Source of the DNA: Propionibacterium sp.
Lineage (GTDB): Bacteria > Actinomycetota > Actinomycetes > Actinomycetales > Actinomycetaceae
Length of the DNA stretch: 13,248 nt
Direction: 5' to 3'
Assembly (NCBI GenBank): GCA_030460725.1
Contig: JAKECL010000015.1
Coordinates: 1-13,248, forward strand
The position numbers were made by a program, and so were the translations under genes. Below, in pieces: positions 5,918-12,095 of this stretch. Under the pieces are notes generated by a model. It worked only from the letters and a program-made list of their open reading frames with translations, ran no database searches and was not told the DNA's origin. Position 1 is the stretch's first letter. Each line of letters starts with the position of its first letter.

Positions 5918-7975
5918 TCAGCGCAGGTTCGACATGACGAAGGCCATCAGGTAGGACCTGGTGTTCCCGTCGTCGATGCGTTCATCCGGCAGCCCGCGCG
6001 CGATCGTCAGCGCGGAGGCCGCATCGTCGGGACCTGCCAGGGAGCGGTACATGAGCAACTGGTCGCCGAACATCACGTCGTGGTCACTCGCCCCCGCCAG
6101 CGCCTCCTCCAGGTTGTCCCGGATGCGGGCGGGATCCCCGCCGAGGCGGCTGGCGACGGGGGGAGCCGGGATGACGAGGATCCCGAGCATGGCACTGGGC
6201 TCCGGTGAGAACCAGGTGGCCCAGTCCCTCTTGCCTCCCCACTGCAGGGAGGCGACCGTGTGGTCGAAGCCCTGGTACACCGGATCCGTGCGGTCGAAGT
6301 CCGTCCAGTAGGTGTGGGAGGCATGGGCCTCCATCGACAGCATCCAGGTCGCACGTTCCTCCAGGTCCGACTGGCCACGCAGGCGGGCCCACAGGGCCAG
6401 ACCGTTCCAGGCGTTGACGGCCTCGGACACGGACTCCTGGTTGTTGCCGTCGGCGAAGGGTGCCCAACCGGAGGCCCAGGAATGGGACCAGTACACATCG
6501 AAGGTGCGCAGGCGCGGGGAGAGCGTGCTGGAGGTGTCCGCGCCCAGGGTCTGGGCGAGGGCATCGATGACGGGTGCGATGTCCTGGGCGAGCACGGGGT
6601 CGTCCGCGCCCGCCATGGCGGCGGCGCTGAGGAAGTAGCCCAGGTGGAAGTGGGCGTCGTTCGCGGTCTCGGAACCGAAGGCGACTGCCTTGCCCACCAC
6701 GAGGTGCTGGAGGGGGTCGAAGGTGAAGCAGCGCTCCTCGCGGGACTCACACCCCAGGGGCTCCGCCCAGGTGCGCAGTGCCTCGCCCACCCGGGCGCGC
6801 AGGCGGGTGGCCTCCGCATCCAACCCGAGGTCCTGGGCGATGAGCATCAGGGACGCCTCCCGTTGCAGTGCCTTGCCGCCGAAGTAGGTGTCGGCGGGCA
6901 TCTCGCGCTCCTGTGCTGCGTCGGTGCGCACCTGGTCGGAGAGCTCCTGTCTCTCGGTGTCGCTCAGCCTCTCCAGGTCCAGGCGGTCCAGGGCCTCCAC
7001 CAGCGGGGCATCCCACTCCAAGGAGGTGGCCGTGCACGCCTGCAGCGCGCCGCGGACGGAGGGGTAGGTGCCCACCGGATCGGCACATCCCCCGTGGTGC
7101 GGGGCCGCGGTCAGCAGCGTGGGGGATCCGTCGGTGGTGAGATAGTCCAGGGTTGTCCGTGACGCCCCGTGCTGCGTCGAGTGCGTGGTGCGCGTGGAGG
7201 CCACCGCGACAGCGGTGGCGATCTCGTCCCCGGGCTCGGGGGTCCGCGAGTCGGGCGCGGCGACGAGGGCGGCGCCCTCGTCCGCATCGAGGTGGACCTT
7301 CAGCGCACCACCGGAGGCGATGGACCCCGCTGGTGCGGTCAGCACCCAGGCGCGCCCGCTCTCCGAGGTGGCGATCCACTGCCCGTCTGTACCGAACTCC
7401 CTCCAGGTGCGTGCGTGGAGCGTGAGGTCCATCGCCCCATGGGCCTGCAGGCCGACGACGGGGGACCCCTGGGCGAGGGTGACGTCGAGGAGGTCCCCCG
7501 TGTCCGCCCCTTCCGACCCGCGAAGGGTCAGCGTCAGGCTCGCGTCGTCGTAGCGGGAGACGAGGAACTCACTGGTGGAGCTCTCGACCCGGATGTCGGA
7601 GGCTGCCGCGCCCATGATCGTGGCGGCGGAGGTGGTGACCTGCGGGACGCCCACGTCGAAGCCCTGCGTGGTCGGGGTGAAGGAGAGGGGGCTGGGGAAG
7701 ACGGGCTGGGCCTGCTCGGGGAACACCAGACCGGAGAACCACCGGTTCGTCGGGGGGAGGAGTCCCTCCGCCAGTCGCATTGCGGGCGGTGACCCGAGGG
7801 ACTCCTCGGGCAGGTCCGCGAGATCTGCGGGTGGCGGGGCCGGTGGTGGGGCGTCCCCGGGCTGTGACGATCCCTGGTCGGAGTCCCGGCATCCCCCCAG
7901 GGCCAGGACGACCAGCAGTGCTGCCAGGACGGGTCGCACCCACCGTTGCCGGGTCGCCACGGTCGCCGCCCTCAT
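5918..7975 (-). CDS. GH81 endo-beta-1,3-glucanase, lipoprotein
   Basis: A 685-residue glycoside hydrolase family 81 protein; the family hydrolyses internal beta-1,3-glucosidic bonds with inversion. The N-terminus has a signal peptide (WVRP then about 12 hydrophobic residues) and lipobox LGGC with Cys29, followed by a Pro/Asp-rich linker to about 58, so it is probably anchored outside the membrane. GH81 signatures are NRWFSGLVF at 77-85, an N-terminal beta-sandwich, then NDAHFHLGYF at 439-448, SHSWASGWAPF at 497-507 and GNNQESVSEAVNAW at 510-523. The expected catalytic residues Asp440, Glu514 and Glu518 are all present, so it looks active. ATG 7975 overlaps the stop of the HlyD-like gene (ATGA). 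It is the last gene of an operon led by a polysaccharide synthase. By analogy with the cellulase BcsZ of cellulose operons, a role in trimming or releasing the polymer is inferred; scavenging of external beta-glucan is the alternative. Confidence 0.9.
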   Translation of the reverse strand: MRAATVATRQRWVRPVLAALLVVLALGGCRDSDQGSSQPGDAPPPAPPPADLADLPEESLGSPPAMRLAEGLLPPTNRWFSGLVFPEQAQPVFPSPLSFTPTTQGFDVGVPQVTTSAATIMGAAASDIRVESSTSEFLVSRYDDASLTLTLRGSEGADTGDLLDVTLAQGSPVVGLQAHGAMDLTLHARTWREFGTDGQWIATSESGRAWVLTAPAGSIASGGALKVHLDADEGAALVAAPDSRTPEPGDEIATAVAVASTRTTHSTQHGASRTTLDYLTTDGSPTLLTAAPHHGGCADPVGTYPSVRGALQACTATSLEWDAPLVEALDRLDLERLSDTERQELSDQVRTDAAQEREMPADTYFGGKALQREASLMLIAQDLGLDAEATRLRARVGEALRTWAEPLGCESREERCFTFDPLQHLVVGKAVAFGSETANDAHFHLGYFLSAAAMAGADDPVLAQDIAPVIDALAQTLGADTSSTLSPRLRTFDVYWSHSWASGWAPFADGNNQESVSEAVNAWNGLALWARLRGQSDLEERATWMLSMEAHASHTYWTDFDRTDPVYQGFDHTVASLQWGGKRDWATWFSPEPSAMLGILVIPAPPVASRLGGDPARIRDNLEEALAGASDHDVMFGDQLLMYRSLAGPDDAASALTIARGLPDERIDDGNTRSYLMAFVMSNLR

Positions 7976-8703
7976 GATCCCAGGCGCTGGAGGAAGAGGT
8001 CCAGCGTGGTGAGGGTCTCCGAGATCGCACCGTTGTCCTGCAGGTGCACCGAAGCGGTGACGGGAGTGCCGGGGGCGGTGAGCGTGGTGCTCGTGGCCGT
8101 GGCCAGCTCCTCACTGGCGATGCGCACGGTGGCCGTGGCCCATCCGCCCTCCGACGTCACCGAGACGGTGTCGACGACGCCGGCGAGCTCTGTGCGGTCG
8201 GGGAGGGTGAGGGTGGCGGGTGCGCCTGACACGAGTCGGGCGTAGTCGCGGGCCTCCAGCTCCATCTCGGCCTCGACGTAGCGTGACCCGGCCACGTCGA
8301 TGCTCGCGACCACGGAACCCGCACGCAGGAAGGAGTCCACGCGTGTTCCGACCGAGGTCACCGTCCCGGGTTCGCTGGCCACCAGTGTGAGGAGACCCTC
8401 GGGCGTGACCCGGCCCGGGAAGGTCGCGGCACTCACCTCACCCGTGGTGAGGTCCTGCTGGAGGAGCCCGGAGTGGACCGTGGCCACGGGGTCACCCGCC
8501 TGGACCACCTGGCCCTGCGTGACGTGGAGTTCACGCACCGTTCCGCCGTACTCGCCACCGATGTCGTAGGTGCCTGCCGCGATCACGGCAGTGGTGGACG
8601 TCGCCTGGCTGGTGCGGCGGTTGAGCATGAGGGTGAGGCCCAGGACCATCGCGACGGTGAGTGCGAGTCCGGTGAGCAACCTGAGGCGGATGGGCCAGGT
8701 CAT
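7972..8703 (-). CDS. HlyD-like single-pass membrane adaptor protein of the glucan operon
   Basis: A 243-residue protein with one N-terminal membrane helix (about 8-28) and the rest outside. The lipoyl-like half-motifs of membrane-fusion proteins are visible: GGTVRELHVTQGQVVQAGDPV at 53-73, and the partner half EPGTVTSVGTRVDSFLRAGSVV at 111-132. A beta-barrel region follows at about 140-220. The long coiled-coil hairpin of true efflux adaptors is missing; only about 35 residues separate the two half-motifs. Start and stop both overlap neighbouring genes by four bases, so it is tightly coupled to the GT2 synthase and the GH81 enzyme. HlyD-like partners occur with GT2 synthases in alginate (Alg44) and rhizobial mixed-linkage beta-glucan (BgsB) systems. 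A role in guiding the nascent chain out of the cell or stabilising the synthase is inferred. No ABC or RND transporter gene is nearby. Confidence 0.8.
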   Translation of the reverse strand: MTWPIRLRLLTGLALTVAMVLGLTLMLNRRTSQATSTTAVIAAGTYDIGGEYGGTVRELHVTQGQVVQAGDPVATVHSGLLQQDLTTGEVSAATFPGRVTPEGLLTLVASEPGTVTSVGTRVDSFLRAGSVVASIDVAGSRYVEAEMELEARDYARLVSGAPATLTLPDRTELAGVVDTVSVTSEGGWATATVRIASEELATATSTTLTAPGTPVTASVHLQDNGAISETLTTLDLFLQRLGS

Positions 8704-10748
8704 GATGTGCTCCGATCGTCGAGGGCGCGTTGGCGTCTGCTGGGGAAGCGGGGGCTGTCGGGGATTCCTGCCGGTGCCGGTGCTGCGACCGGCACGGGGG
8801 ACCGGCGGGCATCTGGTCCGGCGTCGCCCGGACTGACCGTCGCGCGCGGCTCGGAGGCTGCTGAGACTGCGGAGGCTGCGGGGAACGCCGGGAGTGCGGT
8901 GACGTCGATGCGTGTGTCCGCGTGGGCGGCGGACTCTGGTCCGGGCAGGTGCACCTCCGCCCCGGCGGTGGTCGAGGGAGCCGGTGCCGACGTGCGCGGG
9001 GAGCGGTGCGACCGGCGTCCCTCGGCGAAGGCCTGGAGGAGGAAGCCGAGGAAGATCACGGTGTTCACCCCGTTCCACACCAGGGCAAGCGCCCCGTCGG
9101 TGGTGTGGCCGAGCTTCCACGCCCCCACCGCACTGGTGAGGAGCAGGAAGACGGCGGTGAGGATCTGGGGGACGATGTGGGCGAAGGGGGAGGTCGCCCG
9201 CCGCTTCGCCCCGGTCGCCTGCCAGACCTGGTCCCTCACCGTCAGTGCACTCCACAGGGCTTTGACATAGGCCGGGAAGGTGACGATGGAGAGCAGGAAC
9301 ACCTCCCAGCGGAACGATCCCATCGAGAAGAAGGCGACGAGCACCTGGGTGCCGTAGAAACCCAGGTAGAAGACGACCCAGGTTGCCACCGAGGTGGAGG
9401 CGGCGATCGGGGCCAGGTCCAGGAAGATCTGCATCGGGGGGACGATGAGCAGCACCAGGGGCATGATCCCGGTGAGGTAGAACGTCGAGGTCACCCCGTA
9501 CTGGATGCGTTGGTCCACGGTCAACCTGCGGCGCGGGCTCCACGGGAAGTGTGTGAAGAGCAGTTCGAACCCGCCGGTCGCCCACCTGGTCTGCTGCTTG
9601 AGGTAGGACTCGATGGTGTCAGGTGTGTCCCCCACAGCCACGGTCCGTGCGATGTAGATGGACCGCCATCCCCTCTCGTGGAGCAGGATCGAGGTCCACA
9701 CGTCCTCCGACTTCGAGCCCGTGTACATCCCGCCGATCTCCGTGACGGCCTCCCTGCGGAATACGACGTTGGTGCCGACGCAGAAGGCAGCGTTGAACTG
9801 GTTGCGCCCCGTCTGTATGAACCGGTAGAAGACCGTCTGCATGTATCCGGCACCGCGGGAGATGACATTGTCCATGTTGCCGTAGACCTGGGGACCCTGG
9901 ACGAAGGCCACCGTTCGGTCCGCGAAGAAGGGGACCATCTCGGTGAGCATGTCGGGTCGGGGCACGAAGTCCGCGTCCAGGATGGCAAACAGGGCGCCCT
10001 TGGCCAGGGTCAGGGCGTAGTTGACGTTGCCGGCCTTGGCGCCGTTGGAGGTTGGCCGACGCACGTAGCGCGCGCCCAGCTCCTGGGCGAGGGCCGCGAT
10101 CTCGTCGCTGCGCCCGTCGTCCAGGATCCACGTGCGGTGCCTGCCCGTCATGGCCAGTGTGGCCGTGACGGTGCGCCTCAGGACGTCCACGGGTTCGCCG
10201 CAGGCGGTGATGAAGACCTCGACGGTGACGGGCCGGCCGCCCAGGTGCATCGGCCAGGCCTCCGGGTGGTCCCGGATCCCCTCACGCACGATCTCCTCGG
10301 GATCGAAGAGGCGGTTGGAGGCATGGTGGAAGGAACTGTCGTGCGGGTCGTATCCCGAAGAGAGAATGGTCCACATTGCAAGCAGTGCGTTGAGGATGAC
10401 GATCGTCTCTGCGACCACGATGAGGAGATACGGGAGCGTGTCGCCCCTGTGTGCAGGGTTCAGCAGGAAGGTCGCGTAGGCGATCACCCCCAACGTGGCC
10501 AGGAACACGAGTGCCATCAGCGAGGGCGACGGGCCGCGCGTGCGAGTCGTCTCCTCCTGCCGTCCGCCGAGGTCGCCGCCGTCCACGACGGCGATGAGGT
10601 CATCATCGGGGTGGTCGTCTCGGGTGCCCACGGTCGGGACGGGGCCCGGGCTGCGGTGCGCGGTGGTGGCCAGCAGCTTGCCGAACTCGTCGAGCGACCC
10701 TGTGCGCTCCGGAGCCGGGAGGGGAGGTGAAAGGGGTGTCGTGTGCAT
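8700..10748 (-). CDS. Processive GT2 polysaccharide synthase (beta-glucan synthase type)
   Basis: A 682-residue membrane glycosyltransferase of the cellulose/curdlan/hyaluronan synthase class, which polymerises a sugar from a nucleotide sugar (UDP-glucose expected) and threads the chain through its own channel. Residues 1-75 are polar and Pro/Asp-rich. Helices lie at about 76-97 and 105-130. The catalytic domain has DDG at 210-212, DAD at 258-260, SED at 347-349 (TED in most relatives) and QQTRW at 385-389. The four D/QxxRW elements are thus complete. About five further helices lie at 417-440, 450-475, 480-503, 524-545 and 553-575. The last 105 residues are a Pro/Ala/Ser-rich hydrophilic tail; no PilZ c-di-GMP domain is seen. 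ATG 10748 was chosen for GGAGGT at 10761-10756 seven bases before it, although the frame stays open to 11045. The neighbouring GH81 gene makes a polymer with beta-1,3 bonds (curdlan-like or mixed-linkage) more likely than cellulose; this is inference. Confidence 0.88.
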   Translation of the reverse strand: MHTTPLSPPLPAPERTGSLDEFGKLLATTAHRSPGPVPTVGTRDDHPDDDLIAVVDGGDLGGRQEETTRTRGPSPSLMALVFLATLGVIAYATFLLNPAHRGDTLPYLLIVVAETIVILNALLAMWTILSSGYDPHDSSFHHASNRLFDPEEIVREGIRDHPEAWPMHLGGRPVTVEVFITACGEPVDVLRRTVTATLAMTGRHRTWILDDGRSDEIAALAQELGARYVRRPTSNGAKAGNVNYALTLAKGALFAILDADFVPRPDMLTEMVPFFADRTVAFVQGPQVYGNMDNVISRGAGYMQTVFYRFIQTGRNQFNAAFCVGTNVVFRREAVTEIGGMYTGSKSEDVWTSILLHERGWRSIYIARTVAVGDTPDTIESYLKQQTRWATGGFELLFTHFPWSPRRRLTVDQRIQYGVTSTFYLTGIMPLVLLIVPPMQIFLDLAPIAASTSVATWVVFYLGFYGTQVLVAFFSMGSFRWEVFLLSIVTFPAYVKALWSALTVRDQVWQATGAKRRATSPFAHIVPQILTAVFLLLTSAVGAWKLGHTTDGALALVWNGVNTVIFLGFLLQAFAEGRRSHRSPRTSAPAPSTTAGAEVHLPGPESAAHADTRIDVTALPAFPAASAVSAASEPRATVSPGDAGPDARRSPVPVAAPAPAGIPDSPRFPSRRQRALDDRSTS

Positions 10749-10755
10749 CGGCGGT

Positions 10756-10769
10756 ACCTCCAGGGAGGT
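10756..10769 (-). promoter_or_regulatory. Shine-Dalgarno of the GT2 gene inside a perfect inverted repeat
   Basis: On the transcript the sequence reads ACCUCC-CU-GGAGGU. The right arm is the strong Shine-Dalgarno of the synthase gene and the left arm is its exact complement. Folded, it gives a five-base-pair stem with a CCUG tetraloop, masking the ribosome site. Because the two downstream genes are coupled by overlaps, masking would affect the whole operon. Confidence 0.55.
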
Positions 10770-10783
10770 TCGGAGGGGCGATG

Positions 10784-10797
10784 GGCAGTGATCTGCC
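10784..10797 (-). promoter_or_regulatory. Leader hairpin next to the GT2 ribosome site
   Basis: GGCAG and CTGCC (10784-10788 and 10793-10797) form a five-base-pair stem around a four-base loop, 14 bases upstream of the ribosome-site hairpin. Stable but short; pairing by chance is possible in DNA of this composition. Confidence 0.35.
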
Positions 10798-10818
10798 GAC
10801 ATCGTTGACTCCGCACCA

Positions 10819-10859
10819 CGACCGAGGATCGCGGCCCCCGCCGTGGCCGTCATCGGTCG
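10819..10859 (-). promoter_or_regulatory. Two-tier inverted repeat in the GT2 leader
   Basis: An outer seven-base stem (10819-10825 CGACCGA with 10853-10859 TCGGTCG) encloses an inner five-base stem (10832-10836 CGGCC with 10845-10849 GGCCG), separated by an asymmetric internal loop. It may be a structured mRNA element or a binding site. No family match is claimed. Confidence 0.4.
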
Positions 10860-10960
10860 GTACCGGGGCCTCCCCGCCTGGAGAGCACCACCGGTGTTGG
10901 GGTGAGAGTAGGCACGGCGCACAGGGCTCGGGGAAGCCGCATCTCGCCCCTCGGGCACCG

Positions 10961-10988
10961 CTCCGGCGCGGGGATCTGGACGCCGGAG
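10961..10988 (-). terminator. Strong hairpin downstream of the TRIC-family gene
   Basis: CTCCGGCG at 10961-10968 and CGCCGGAG at 10981-10988 form a perfect eight-base-pair stem with a 12-base loop. Reading on the minus strand it lies about 130 bases after the TRIC-family stop and 210 bases before the GT2 start. It has no U-tract. It could be a U-less actinomycete terminator, or an attenuator in the glucan operon leader if transcription starts upstream of it. Confidence 0.4.
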
Positions 10989-11115
10989 GACCACTGCCCG
11001 GGCCTCGGTGGAGAAGGAGTGCAGGTCGGGCCGGGTTGGGACCAAGGTCGCAGATGCGGGGGTGGGTCCGCGGGCCCGGAGGATGTGATGTATTGCAATG
11101 TGTGAACGAATGACC

Positions 11116-11976
11116 TCAGGGGCGCGTGCCGCCTCCGAAGGGGTCCGGGTCCTGACGGAGGTCGGGGGTGATGCCCCCTCCTGCGCTGTCGGAGGGCGTT
11201 GCGCGTCGCCCCGTGCGGTCGGCCTGCGGATGCTCCCTCGTGGCGCGCCCGTCGCGGGGGAGGACGTCTCGACGGTGCAGCGTCCACGCGGGGCCGCGCG
11301 AGGCCCAGAGGCGACGCAGCTGGGAGGAGGTGAGTGAGAGCGTCCACTCGGGGTTCTGGGGGAGCTGCCAGCCCCGGCGATGTGCCACCACGGTGAAACC
11401 GGAGCCGACCAGCGTCGCCACCAGCATTCCCACCATGTTCGCGTCAGCCAGGGAGAAGCTCACCATGATGGCTGCCGAGACCAGGGCAGGGGTGGCGTAG
11501 AGATTGTTGCCCCCGAAGACCTGGGGGACGTTGCCCGCAGACACGTCGCGGATCATGCCACCCCCCACGGCCGTCATGATGCCGAGCATCAGGGCAGGCA
11601 TGATCCCCAGCCCCGCCGAGAGCGTCTTGAGTGCGCCGGTGGCCGCCCAGCAGCCCAGCACCGTGCCGTCGGCGATGACCAGGGCGATGCGCCAGGGCCT
11701 GGAGTCCAGCTTCCACAGCATGGCGATCCCCGCCCCCACCAGGGCGGTTGCCAGGTACCAGGGGTCCGTGAGGGCGACGGGTGGACCCATCTGCAGCATG
11801 ACGTCGCGGACCATGCCCCCGCCCAGGGCGGACATGACGGCCAGGACCGAGAATCCCACAGCGTCGAACCGCTTGAGGCGGGCCAGACGGCCTCCGAGGA
11901 TCCCGTTGAGGAGCACCCCGGTGAGGTCGATGACTCGGAACAGGTCCGGCAGGGTGTCGTTGAGGGGTTCCAGCAC
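11116..11976 (-). CDS. TRIC/UPF0126-family membrane channel protein with C-terminal extension
   Basis: A 286-residue protein. The first ~205 residues match the UPF0126 family (E. coli YicG-like), bacterial relatives of trimeric intracellular cation channels. Two internally repeated three-helix halves are visible, each carrying the signature glycine-rich kink: GGGMVRDV at 52-59 and GGGMIRDV at 138-145. A hydrophilic Arg/Pro/Asp-rich tail of about 80 residues (206-286) follows; family members usually end soon after the last helix, so the tail is unusual. GTG 11976 is the only common start codon close before the conserved region; the frame is open further upstream but has no ATG or GTG there until it enters the VIT1 gene. 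No clear ribosome site precedes it, so the start is the weakest part of the call. Passive monovalent cation conductance is known for the family, but the physiological role in bacteria is unclear. Confidence 0.82.
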   Translation of the reverse strand: MLEPLNDTLPDLFRVIDLTGVLLNGILGGRLARLKRFDAVGFSVLAVMSALGGGMVRDVMLQMGPPVALTDPWYLATALVGAGIAMLWKLDSRPWRIALVIADGTVLGCWAATGALKTLSAGLGIMPALMLGIMTAVGGGMIRDVSAGNVPQVFGGNNLYATPALVSAAIMVSFSLADANMVGMLVATLVGSGFTVVAHRRGWQLPQNPEWTLSLTSSQLRRLWASRGPAWTLHRRDVLPRDGRATREHPQADRTGRRATPSDSAGGGITPDLRQDPDPFGGGTRP

Positions 11977-12061
11977 CCGGCCATTGTGGGGGATGTGCCC
12001 CCGGTGGTGGAAGTCGGCCGGTCGTGCGGTGGGCGAGGTGCCCCTCCCGGGGTGACGGGCC

Positions 12062-12087
12062 GCCCACCTTTCCTGCCCGAGGTGGGC
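12062..12087 (-). terminator. Hairpin after the VIT1-family gene
   Basis: GCCCACCT at 12062-12069 pairs perfectly with AGGTGGGC at 12080-12087 around a 10-base loop. It begins nine bases past the VIT1 stop codon on the minus strand, the expected position for a terminator. There is no U-tract, so a U-less terminator or an mRNA 3'-end stabiliser is likely. It suggests the TRIC-family gene is at least partly transcribed separately. Confidence 0.55.
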
Positions 12088-12095
12088 AGTCGCGT

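Larger units (their letters stand above)
10749..11115 (-). other. Structured upstream region of the glucan operon
   Basis: These 367 bases lie between the stop of the TRIC-family gene and the start of the GT2 synthase. No gene is supported; the GT2 frame is open through part of it but has no ribosome site there. Read in the direction of the operon, it holds an AT-richer island at about 11085-11110 including the palindrome ATTGCAAT (11092-11099), where a promoter might lie, though I find no convincing -35/-10 pair. Four inverted repeats follow towards the start codon. If transcription begins near the island, the 5' leader would be over 300 bases. I recognise no known riboswitch class. Confidence 0.6.

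Noticed and set aside
5641..5954. Several repetitive open frames (Gly-Cys-Pro rich) in the convergent gap
   Set aside because: They arise because the 13-bp repeat lacks stop codons in every frame; there is no ribosome site and the period is not a multiple of three.
8922..10730. A 602-residue open frame on the plus strand opposite the GT2 gene
   Set aside because: Composition is rich in Gly, Asp, Arg and His with no membrane or fold signal, and it is an exact antisense shadow of a gene with clear catalytic motifs.
10902..10950. GCACAGGG motif resembling part of a c-di-GMP (GEMM) riboswitch upstream of the synthase
   Set aside because: It lies on the plus strand, opposite to the operon, and the conserved flanking elements of the riboswitch are missing.
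10749..11045. N-terminal extension of the GT2 synthase by 99 residues
   Set aside because: The frame is open, but a strong GGAGGT ribosome site lies at correct spacing before ATG 10748, and the extra residues show no conserved features.
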